From: UBA1724 sp051884615
Lineage (GTDB): Bacteria; Verrucomicrobiota; Lentisphaeria; Oligosphaerales; Oligosphaeraceae
NCBI GenBank assembly: GCA_051884615.1
Contig: JBJEVT010000003.1
Location: 1 to 64,000 of the forward strand
Direction of reading: 5' to 3'
DNA length: 64,000 nt
The stretch's first letter is position 1. Each line of letters opens with the position of its first letter. The notes under the pieces are model-generated. The model did not search any database. It was given only the letters and a program-made list of their open reading frames with translations, and had not been told where the DNA came from. Of the stretch, positions 34,512 through 42,044 are shown piece after piece. Position numbers and translations under genes: made by a program.

Positions 34512-34549
34512 GGCCGAGGGGGGATTATAGTACCCCACCCCTCTCGGCC
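34512..34549. other. 12-bp hairpin between the divergent operon and SNF2 gene
   Basis: Bases 34512-34523 (GGCCGAGGGGGG) pair with 34538-34549 (CCCCTCTCGGCC) with a single G-T wobble and a 14-base loop containing TATAGT. The 34327-34640 gap also holds the operon promoter and operator and the terminator-like stem at 34579-34629; no gene is seen. It could insulate the two divergent units. Confidence 0.5.
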
Positions 34550-34578
34550 AGGGAGGGGTTTCCCTGCCTCAGCATAAG

Positions 34579-34629
34579 AATCCGCCTGGTGGTCCCAGCC
34601 TTGTCTTGCCGGGCGGATTTTCCTTTTTT
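34579..34629 (+). terminator. Intrinsic-terminator-like stem just before the SNF2 gene
   Basis: AATCCGCC (34579-34586) pairs perfectly with GGCGGATT (34612-34619), the stem extends inward by a few more pairs, and a T-rich tail (TTTTCCTTTTTT) follows. It ends 11 bases before the SNF2 start codon and points the same way, so it would stop transcripts entering the gene, unless regulated as an attenuator. Confidence 0.5.
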
Positions 34630-34640
34630 GCGCCCCACCC

Positions 34641-37600
34641 ATGTCCCTGAAGAAATCTCAATCCTCCCCCGCGGCCAAGGCATTGGCGAAGGAGACCCGT
34701 CTCCTGTCTGCGTTGTTGAAGGCGACGGGCGGTCCTGCCTCCGTCGCGGATTTGAACAACGTCCTCTTTTTGTTGGGGCATGGGGATTTTGAGAATTTGC
34801 AGCGGCTGGGGGAGGAGGCTCTGGAGAATCGGCTGCGCCGGCTGGTGGAGTCGGGGGAGGCCGTGGAGCAGGAGGACGGGCGCTATGTGGCGGCGGACCT
34901 TTCCTCCCAGACTCTCCGGGACTTGTATGCGCAGCCGGAATTCGCCTCGCTGCCGTGGCCGGTCTCCCGCGCCTTGCCCATGGTGGGGGTGAACGGGAAG
35001 GCGGACCGGGCGAAGCTTCTGCGGGATCTGCGGAATGCCTTTTTCAGCGGAGACGTCTCCCTGCTGGACTACGTTCTCCGCACCATGCGGGAGTCCTTCC
35101 CCCGGGAATACGAACAGGTGGACTTCTTCGACTTCCTCTTTGACGAGCCGGAGGAGTGGCTGCTGTCGTTGCCGGACAACATTCTCCAGGTTTGCGCCTG
35201 GCGTCTTCTGCCTTCCGCGGCGTGTTCGCTGCGCCCCGTGCGCCGTCTTGCGGAGCGCTGCTATGCCTTGGCGGACAGCGCCAAGCCCCTGGTGGCAAGC
35301 TCCATGCTGGACTACGCCATCCTGTGCGGCGACTGGATGCATCTCCAGCCTCTCCTGCACCGTCTGAAGCAGGGGGAGGCCCCCCGTCTTCTGCGCCTGG
35401 GCTGGATTCGCTTCCTGACGGGGCGCAACGAGGAGTCCGTGGCTCATTTCCGGGATGCCCTGGAGCAGATCCGGCGGGACGCCCATTCCCACGACGGCTA
35501 TTTCATGACCGTGGGGGGTGTCTTCGCGATTTTCGCCCTGCTCCGGGAGGGGACGCCCGCCTCCTTGCAGCTGGCCCGGCTCTACGCCCGTTCCGGCGTG
35601 CTCAACAACACGCCCCATGGCGTGGTCTACGCCCTGCTGGAGCAGGTGGTGCAGGCCAGGGCCAACCCCGATCTGCCGCCCGTCCACCCCATGTGGCATG
35701 CCGACAACCGCCTGAACAACATCTTCGCCTGCGTGGCCCACTACTGGCTCACCGGAGGATTGGACGGGGGACAGCGCCTGCTGCTGGAAAGCTCCGCCCA
35801 GGCCGCCCGGGACGGCGGGTATCTCTGGCTTGCCGAGGAGTGCGAGGAGCTCCTGGGCAGAATCCGGAATCCCGGCGGCGCCTTCCGCCGCTTCCATGAC
35901 GTCCAGAACAACCGCCTCCCCTTCTTCCTGGACAGCGTGGTCACCCGGAACAGCTGGGTGGAGCGCCTGGAATGTCTGCGGCAGGCGCTGGACGAACTGC
36001 CCCAGCCCACGGCCACCCGCCTGGTCTGGAGCGTGAACGCCGACCAGGCCGAGCATGGCGTCATCACCGTGAAACCCATTGAGCAACATTCCTCCCGGGG
36101 AGGGAAGTGGACCAAGGGACGTCGCTTCACCGCCTATCGGGAATGTCGCTTCAGCAGTCTGCAGCCCCAGGCGGAGCCCCCCATGGGGGAGATGCTGTTC
36201 CTGGGATTGAGCCCCCAGGACAAATTCGCCTGCGACCTCCTCTTCGAGGCGGAGGAGTTGATGAAGAGCAAATCGGACCGTGCCCCCCACGCCTGGGGGA
36301 AGGTCATCCAGGCGCTCCAGGGGCATCCCCGCCTTCTGCTGGAGGGAGGGGACGGGCAGCCCTTGCGCTGCGTGCCCGGGGAGCCGGTGGTCCAGGTGAC
36401 CCGGGTGGAGGACGCCCTGCAATACACCCTGCTGCCGGAGGCGCCGGCAGACGAGGAGTGCGTGGTGCGTCTGGAGCGGGGAGACCAGCTGACGGTGTAC
36501 ACCTTCCCCACTCCGGTGCGCCATCTGCGGAAGGCGCTGGCGGGAGATCTCCGGGTGCCCCTGGACGACCTCCAGGAGAATGCCCGCATCCTGGAGCAGC
36601 TCCTCCATCGGTTCCGCATCATCTCCCAGGGGCCGCTGCCGGGCGTGGAGCTGGCTCCCGTGGCGGCGGATCCTGTTCCCTGTCTGCAGTTGACCAACTG
36701 GGAGCGGGGATTGCGGGTGGAGATGATGGTGCAGCCCTTCGGGGCCGCCATGCCCTACTACGCCCCCGGCGAGGGCCCCATGGAGCTCATTGCCCAGGAG
36801 ACCCGGCGGGTCCGGGACTTCGACCGGGAGAAGGCGTTGGCGGAGCGGGTGGTGCAGTCCTGCCCCCGTCTTCTGGCCACGGTGCCGGAGTCTCCCTGGC
36901 GGTGGCGGCTGGAGGGCCAGGCCTGCTATGAGCTGACGTTGCAGCTGCAGGGCTTGAGCGACTGCCGGGTCCAGGTGCCCCAGGACCGGAAGTTCGTGTG
37001 CCGCCGCACCCTGACCATGAGCAACATCTCCCTCCACACCCAGAGCTATCTCTCCTGGTTCTCCGTGGAGGGCGGGGTGACCCTGGAGGGGACGGATGCC
37101 ACGGCTTCCCTGGGAGAGCTGATCCAGGCGGTGGCGGAGCGGAAGCATTTTGTCACCCTGTCCAACGGGGACGTGGTGGCTCTTTCCGAGGACGTGCGCC
37201 GGAAGCTGGAGACCCTGAATCGTCTGGGCGAGATCGTGCACGGGCGGGGCGTGGAGGGCGCGGGCGCCCTGCGGGTGTGCCCCTTCCTGCTGCCTTTCCT
37301 CCGGGAGCAGCTCGCCTTCTTCCCCGGCGGCACGGCGTTGCCGGAGGAGTCGGAGCAGTGGATACGGAAATACAACGCCGCCATGGCGGAGAAGCCGCCG
37401 GTGCCGGCCGGGTTGCAGGTCTCCCTGCGTCCCTACCAGGAGGAGGGTTTCCTGTGGCTTTCCCGGCTGGACCGCGCCCAGGCGGGCGCCTGTCTGGCGG
37501 ACGACATGGGCCTGGGCAAGACCGTCCAGGCCATCGCCCTGATTCTGGCAAAATCGGAGGAGGGTCCCTCCCTGATTGTGGCGCCCACGTCCGTCTGCGC

Positions 37601-38795
37601 GAACTGGCTGGCGGAATTCCGGAAATTCGCCCCGCAGCTGGTGTGCGAGGTCTTCGGCCCCGGGGACCGGAACCAGACCTTCCAGAAGCTGGGTCCCCGC
37701 CATGTGTTGATCGCCAGCTACGGCCTGCTCCAGAGCGAACAGCTCTCCTTCCGGAAGATCCGGTGGCGGGTGGCGGTGCTGGACGAGGCCCAGGCCATCA
37801 AGAACGCCCATGCCAAACGCTCCCAGGCCGCCCTGGAAATCCAGGCGGATTTCCGGGTGGTGACCACGGGCACCCCCGTGGAGAACAATCTGAACGAACT
37901 GTGGAGCATCTTCAATTTCATCATCCCCGGTCTGCTGGGCAGCCGGGAGGGATTCCAGCGCCGCTTCGCCGCCGCCATCGAACATGACGGCAACCCGGAC
38001 GTGACCAAGAATCTCCGGGGAATCGTCAGCCCGTTCCTGCTGCGCCGCCGGAAGGACCAGGTGCTGAACGACCTGCCTCCCAAGGAGGAGATCGACTACC
38101 CGGTGGAACTCTCCGCCCAGGAGCGGGAGTTCTACGACAACTGCCGCAAGAGAATCCTCCAGGAACTGGAGAACACGGAGAAGAGCGACAATCTGAAGCA
38201 CATGCAGGTGCTGTCGGGCATCACCCAGCTGCGCCTGGCGGTGGACCACCCCCGGCTGGTCCCCGGAGGGGAAGGACTCCCCGGCGCCAAGCTGGAGGCT
38301 TTCATGGAATTGCTGCACCGCATCCTCCAGAATGGTCATAAAGTGTTGGTGTTCAGCCAGTTCGTGAAATTCCTGGAAATTGTGCGGGAGACGCTGGAAT
38401 CCCAGCGCATCTCCTACGAATATCTGGATGGTTCCCGGAATGCCCGGGAGCGCGCGGCATCCGTGGAGAATTTCCAGAACGGGGATGTGCCGGTGTTCCT
38501 CATCAGTCTCCGGGCAGGCGGGCTGGGCTTGAACCTGACCCAGGCGGACTATGTGATTCACCTGGATTCCTGGTGGAATCCCGCCGTGGAGAACCAGGCG
38601 TCGGACCGCGCCCATCGACTGGGCCAGAACAAGAAGGTCACCATCTACCATCTCCAGACGGTGGACACCATCGAGGACAAAATCAAGGCGCTGCACAAGC
38701 GCAAGAAGGATCTGGCGGACAATCTCCTCTCCGAAGCGGACACCATCGACACCGTGCCGCTGGAGGAGCTGCTCCGTCTGCTCCGGGAACCCTAG
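34641..38795 (+). CDS. SNF2-family DEAD/DEAH-like ATPase
   Basis: A 1384-residue protein. The SNF2 motor occupies about residues 930-1384: motif I DDMGLGKTVQ near 952, IVAPTSVCANW, the Walker B LDEAQAIKN near 1047, TGTPVENNLNELWSIF, and helicase-C motifs LVFSQFVKFLEIV, AGGLGLNLTQADYVIHLD and ENQASDRAHRLGQ. The first ~930 residues are unlike common SNF2 partners, with a helical region (LHRLKQGEAPRLLRLGW) and no clear zinc-finger SWIM motif. It should translocate on duplex DNA using ATP; it resembles the bacterial SNF2/SWIM-type class. The start follows a terminator-like stem with no obvious ribosome-binding site. Confidence 0.88.
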   Translation: MSLKKSQSSPAAKALAKETRLLSALLKATGGPASVADLNNVLFLLGHGDFENLQRLGEEALENRLRRLVESGEAVEQEDGRYVAADLSSQTLRDLYAQPEFASLPWPVSRALPMVGVNGKADRAKLLRDLRNAFFSGDVSLLDYVLRTMRESFPREYEQVDFFDFLFDEPEEWLLSLPDNILQVCAWRLLPSAACSLRPVRRLAERCYALADSAKPLVASSMLDYAILCGDWMHLQPLLHRLKQGEAPRLLRLGWIRFLTGRNEESVAHFRDALEQIRRDAHSHDGYFMTVGGVFAIFALLREGTPASLQLARLYARSGVLNNTPHGVVYALLEQVVQARANPDLPPVHPMWHADNRLNNIFACVAHYWLTGGLDGGQRLLLESSAQAARDGGYLWLAEECEELLGRIRNPGGAFRRFHDVQNNRLPFFLDSVVTRNSWVERLECLRQALDELPQPTATRLVWSVNADQAEHGVITVKPIEQHSSRGGKWTKGRRFTAYRECRFSSLQPQAEPPMGEMLFLGLSPQDKFACDLLFEAEELMKSKSDRAPHAWGKVIQALQGHPRLLLEGGDGQPLRCVPGEPVVQVTRVEDALQYTLLPEAPADEECVVRLERGDQLTVYTFPTPVRHLRKALAGDLRVPLDDLQENARILEQLLHRFRIISQGPLPGVELAPVAADPVPCLQLTNWERGLRVEMMVQPFGAAMPYYAPGEGPMELIAQETRRVRDFDREKALAERVVQSCPRLLATVPESPWRWRLEGQACYELTLQLQGLSDCRVQVPQDRKFVCRRTLTMSNISLHTQSYLSWFSVEGGVTLEGTDATASLGELIQAVAERKHFVTLSNGDVVALSEDVRRKLETLNRLGEIVHGRGVEGAGALRVCPFLLPFLREQLAFFPGGTALPEESEQWIRKYNAAMAEKPPVPAGLQVSLRPYQEEGFLWLSRLDRAQAGACLADDMGLGKTVQAIALILAKSEEGPSLIVAPTSVCANWLAEFRKFAPQLVCEVFGPGDRNQTFQKLGPRHVLIASYGLLQSEQLSFRKIRWRVAVLDEAQAIKNAHAKRSQAALEIQADFRVVTTGTPVENNLNELWSIFNFIIPGLLGSREGFQRRFAAAIEHDGNPDVTKNLRGIVSPFLLRRRKDQVLNDLPPKEEIDYPVELSAQEREFYDNCRKRILQELENTEKSDNLKHMQVLSGITQLRLAVDHPRLVPGGEGLPGAKLEAFMELLHRILQNGHKVLVFSQFVKFLEIVRETLESQRISYEYLDGSRNARERAASVENFQNGDVPVFLISLRAGGLGLNLTQADYVIHLDSWWNPAVENQASDRAHRLGQNKKVTIYHLQTVDTIEDKIKALHKRKKDLADNLLSEADTIDTVPLEELLRLLREP

Positions 38796-38820
38796 CCACT
38801 CCTGACCACACCCCGACCCT

Positions 38821-39585
38821 ATGGAAGACCAAAGACTCATCGCCCTGGATTTCGACGGCGTCATCTGCGATTCCGCTCCGGAAAACGCCGCCACCGCCTG
38901 GCGCTGTTGCTGCCGGCTCTGGCCGGAGCGCTTTTCCGGCCCGGTGCCGGAGGCCCAGGTGGAGCGCTTTTGCCGGGAGCTGCGTCCCTACATGGAGACG
39001 GGCTTTCAGTCCATCGTGCAGACGGAGGGGCTTTGGCGCGGGGAGTCCCTGGAGCGTCTCACCAGCGGCTTCGGGGAGGCGTTGCCGGAGATGGTGTCCT
39101 CCCTGGGGCTCACGGTGGCGCAGTTGAAGGAGCGCTTCGGGGGAGAGCGGGATCGCTGGATTCAGGAGGATGTGGCGGGCTGGCTCTCCTACAACCGTTT
39201 CTATCCCGGGGCGGCCGAGGCACTCCGCACCCTGCTTTCCCGGGGTCGGGTGCGCATCCTCACCACCAAGGAGGAGCGCTTTGTGCTGCGGCTCATGGAG
39301 CGGGAGGGCGTTCCCTTCCCTGCGGAGGATGTCTTCGGCCTGGCGCGCATCCGGAACAAGGAGACCACCCTGGTGGAGTGGTGCCAGGAGGGGGCGTCCG
39401 CCTTTGTGGAGGACCGTCTTGCCACCCTGGAGCGGGTGGAGGCCGTCCCCGCCTTGGCGGGGCTTCGCCTAGGCTTCGCCGCCTGGGGATACGCCACGGA
39501 GGAACATCGCCAAAAGGCCGCCCGGGACCCCCGTCTGGAATATCTCCGGGACCCCCGGGAATTGACCGGACTCCTCCCCGCCTGA
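38821..39585 (+). CDS. HAD-superfamily hydrolase
   Basis: A 254-residue protein with HAD motifs: I LDFDGVICDS (nucleophile Asp ~9, acid Asp ~11), II ILTTKEE (Thr), III KE.. around residue 180, and IV FVEDRLATLE. The long cap insertion sits after motif I. Likely a cytosolic phosphatase of the phosphoglycolate/beta-phosphoglucomutase type, but the substrate is not readable. ATG 38821, 25 bp after the SNF2 stop. It runs with the membrane protein that follows. Confidence 0.8.
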   Translation: MEDQRLIALDFDGVICDSAPENAATAWRCCCRLWPERFSGPVPEAQVERFCRELRPYMETGFQSIVQTEGLWRGESLERLTSGFGEALPEMVSSLGLTVAQLKERFGGERDRWIQEDVAGWLSYNRFYPGAAEALRTLLSRGRVRILTTKEERFVLRLMEREGVPFPAEDVFGLARIRNKETTLVEWCQEGASAFVEDRLATLERVEAVPALAGLRLGFAAWGYATEEHRQKAARDPRLEYLRDPRELTGLLPA

Positions 39586-39619
39586 TTCTCTGCCACACTC
39601 AACCCCTCCCTTCCTCACA

Positions 39620-40156
39620 ATGGCTCTCTACCGATTTCTCTCTTTGATGATGGGATGCATGGCCCTGGTGACGGGGGGATTCTGCTTCTGGGGGCTTCCC
39701 GCCCATCCCGCCTGGGCCAGGAGCCTGCCTCGCTGGCGGTGGCCGGGATTGGGGCTGGGCGTCCTGCTGCTTGCCTACAGCGCCTATGAAGCCTCCGCCA
39801 TGCTCCCGGACACCCGATGGCCTCCCCTCTTCTGGGCCCTGGTCCCCGTGACCGTCGCCCTGGCATGGAAATATCTGGATTTCCTCTTCGCCCGCGCCAT
39901 GGGGGGACTTTGGATCGTCTGGGCCAACTTCTTGATTCAGCACGCCTTCGCCTATCATTGCGGTCTGCGGCCCCTCTATGGGCTGGTGGCCCTCCTCTGG
40001 GGATGCGCAGGCATGGCTTTCCTGGCCTGGCCCTGGTGGATGCGGGATGCCCTGGAGACCTGCGCCAACACACCGTCCTGGCGCAGGGGCGTCCTGGTCT
40101 TCGCCATCCTCAGCTTCGCCATCTTTGTCCTCCTCCCCTTCCTGGGGGGAGACTGA
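39620..40156 (+). CDS. Predicted multi-pass membrane protein
   Basis: A 178-residue protein with about five to six hydrophobic segments (for example LMMGCMALVTGGFCFWGL, LGLGVLLLAYSAYEASAM, LFWALVPVTVALAWKYL, LYGLVALLWGCAGMAFLAWPWW, VLVFAILSFAIFVLLPFLG) and basic loops. No recognised family motif. It is 34 bp downstream of the HAD gene and ends just before the second copy of the dispersed repeat. Function unknown. Confidence 0.6.
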   Translation: MALYRFLSLMMGCMALVTGGFCFWGLPAHPAWARSLPRWRWPGLGLGVLLLAYSAYEASAMLPDTRWPPLFWALVPVTVALAWKYLDFLFARAMGGLWIVWANFLIQHAFAYHCGLRPLYGLVALLWGCAGMAFLAWPWWMRDALETCANTPSWRRGVLVFAILSFAIFVLLPFLGGD

Positions 40157-40205
40157 ATATCTTCCACGGAAGACGCCGCGCGATCAGGGGGCGGCGTGGG
40201 CTGCG

Positions 40206-40254
40206 CCTCCGTGTACTCCGGGGTGCGCCGCAGGCGCCTCTGTGTGCTCTGTGT
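40206..40254 (-). repeat. 49-bp dispersed repeat, copy B (inverted)
   Basis: The reverse complement of this segment matches 10810-10858 at 47 of 49 positions. It lies in the 148-bp non-coding gap between the membrane-protein gene and the helix-turn-helix/EIIA gene, so both copies follow a forward gene. Confidence 0.85.
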
Positions 40255-40304
40255 AAAGCGGCAGCGAATCTGTGTTCCCGCGGCGGCGTCAGGGTGCTTT
40301 TAGA

Positions 40305-40976
40305 CTATTGCGGGGGGGGCTGGGGGAAGGCCGCCATCATTTCCTGGGGGGTGGTGGCCTGTCGAAGGGCGAGGAGGAACTCTTTGCTGGTGGCCAGTTG
40401 GCAGAGTTGGGCGAGGATATGGAGATGTTCCTCGGGGTCCGGGGAGCAGAGGAGGAAGAAGAGGTCGGTGGGGACTCCGGAGGGTTCGCCGAAGAAGACG
40501 GGGGATTGGCTGTGGGCCACGGCGAGGAAGGGTTCCTGGCAGGTATATTCGTCCCGTGCGAGGGGGTGGACCAGGGCGATGCCTTCGGCCATGGCGGTGG
40601 AGGAGAGTTCCTCCCGTTTTCGGAGGGAATCCAGGAATTCGGCGGGGTCGTAGAGGAGTCCGGCGTTTTCTGCCAGGGCGGTGAGTTCCTTGAGGATAGC
40701 GGGTTTGGTTCTGCCGGGGAGGGTGGGCGCCATGGTTTCCGGGCGGCAGTAGTCCAGGAGGGCGCGGGGGGTGTCTTTCCGTGTGCGCGGGGGGAGGGCG
40801 ATGCGGCGGATCAGCCGGTTGGAGTACCAGGCGTCCACCTCCTCGGGATCGAAGAGCATCCGGCTGCCCTGCTGGACGCAGGGGAGTTCGCCGGCGGTGA
40901 CCAGGGTGCGCACCTCCTTCTCCTCCAGATTGAGGAAGGCGGCGGTTTCTTCCAGATTCCACAGACGGATGGACAT
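40305..40976 (-). CDS. Excisionase-like HTH fused to a PTS EIIA domain
   Basis: A 223-residue protein. Residues ~1-55 form a MerR/excisionase-type helix-turn-helix (LWNLEETAAFLNLEEKEVRTLVTAGELP then FDPEEVDAWY). Residues ~80-215 resemble a PTS EIIA type-2 or nitrogen-type domain (ILKELTALAENAGLLYDPAEFLDSLRKREELSSTAMAEGIALVHPLA), with the phosphorylatable His at about 136 in VHP. The rest of a PTS is not seen nearby. The combination suggests a DNA-binding regulator whose activity responds to phosphorylation; such fusions occur in Planctomycetes/Lentisphaerae relatives but are not experimentally defined here. Confidence 0.72.
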   Translation of the reverse strand: MSIRLWNLEETAAFLNLEEKEVRTLVTAGELPCVQQGSRMLFDPEEVDAWYSNRLIRRIALPPRTRKDTPRALLDYCRPETMAPTLPGRTKPAILKELTALAENAGLLYDPAEFLDSLRKREELSSTAMAEGIALVHPLARDEYTCQEPFLAVAHSQSPVFFGEPSGVPTDLFFLLCSPDPEEHLHILAQLCQLATSKEFLLALRQATTPQEMMAAFPQPPPQ

Positions 40977-40985
40977 GGCGGGGGA

Positions 40986-42044
40986 TCAGGGGGTGGAGGC
41001 TCTGCCGTGCCGGAGGGCGTATCGCAGGGCGAATTGCATCAGGGTGCGGGTCAATTCCGGTGCCTGGGCGTCCAGGGAGGGGTCATTCCGGTGGGGGGCG
41101 GGAGGCAATGCGGAGAAGTCCTTCTGCCCGAAGGTGGCCACGGAGTGGAGTCCCTCCCGGCATCCTTCCGGGACTTCGGCACGGAGGAATTTGGAGACGG
41201 GCTTGTAGGGGCCTTCGGGGGTCTGTTCCCAATCCTGGGCGATGACGCAATCAGAATAGAAGCTGAGGACCTTGAAGGCGGGGCGGTGGCTGCGTCCGGT
41301 GGAGGGAGCCACCCATTGGCGCCAATGGCCGTGGACGAATTCCAGGTTCAGGTGGAAATGTCCCCCCAGCGCCAGGAAGACCTGGGGAGCGGCGTCGAGG
41401 AGAGCGGAGATTTTGGGGGCGTCCAGGGTGGAAGGCGGTTCCACGGGTTCGTGTTGCAGATAGATGACGGGGCGGTTGCCGGCGCTTTCCAGTTCCTTCT
41501 GGAGCCATTGGAGGGTTTCGGGATCGTGGAGGGAGCACCCGTTGGACTTTCCGGAGACATCGGCGGCGGCGGCCACGAAGCGGACCCCCCCCAGGGTGAA
41601 GGCGAATTTGGAGGGGCCGAAGACCTGGTGGAAGTCCTGGGGCCAGTTGTCTCCCGGCAGAACGACGGCGGGGATCTGGTCGCCCAGGGTCTGCTGGAGG
41701 AAGTTCTGGAAGGCGCGCTGCCGTTGGAGCGGGGTCTTTCCCCATCCCCAGTTGTCGCCGGTGAAGAGGATGGCCACGGGACGGATTTCGGCGAGGATTT
41801 GCCGGAGGATGCCCTGGAGTTCGTCCCGGATGGTGGCATTTTCCACATGGGTGTCGGAGAGCCATGCCAGTTGGAAGAGGGGGCGGTCCCGCCGGAGTGC
41901 CCAGGCGGGAGCGGGGTCCTGGAGTTTCACCTCGTAGCGTTTGGCCATCTCGAAGAATCCCTGCCGCGCCTCTCCCAGTTCCTGGGCGGAGAGGGGGAGA
42001 AGGAGGGCGGTGGCGAGGAGGAGGCAGAGGGGATGTTTCATCAT
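40986..42044 (-). CDS. Secreted metallophosphoesterase-like protein
   Basis: A 352-residue protein with a signal peptide (HPLCLLLATALLLPLSAQ). Calcineurin-type motifs are visible: LAWLSDTHVE (DxH), AILFTGDNWGWG (GD), LPGDNWPQ in place of the usual GNHE, YLQHEP and LGGHFHLNLE (GHxH). The missing His of GNHE is a departure from typical enzymes, so activity is uncertain. ATG 42044 overlaps the coiled-coil gene's stop by four bases. Translation is therefore coupled to the coiled-coil protein. Confidence 0.72.
   Translation of the reverse strand: MMKHPLCLLLATALLLPLSAQELGEARQGFFEMAKRYEVKLQDPAPAWALRRDRPLFQLAWLSDTHVENATIRDELQGILRQILAEIRPVAILFTGDNWGWGKTPLQRQRAFQNFLQQTLGDQIPAVVLPGDNWPQDFHQVFGPSKFAFTLGGVRFVAAAADVSGKSNGCSLHDPETLQWLQKELESAGNRPVIYLQHEPVEPPSTLDAPKISALLDAAPQVFLALGGHFHLNLEFVHGHWRQWVAPSTGRSHRPAFKVLSFYSDCVIAQDWEQTPEGPYKPVSKFLRAEVPEGCREGLHSVATFGQKDFSALPPAPHRNDPSLDAQAPELTRTLMQFALRYALRHGRASTP

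Noticed and set aside
36107..36931. Other frames within the SNF2 gene
   Set aside because: Frame-shifted shadows, rich in Gly, Arg and Pro and without motifs.
34569..38894. A 1441-codon open frame on the reverse strand opposite the SNF2 gene
   Set aside because: The forward frame has clear SNF2 motifs, and the reverse frame is a Leu/Gln/His-rich shadow produced by high GC.
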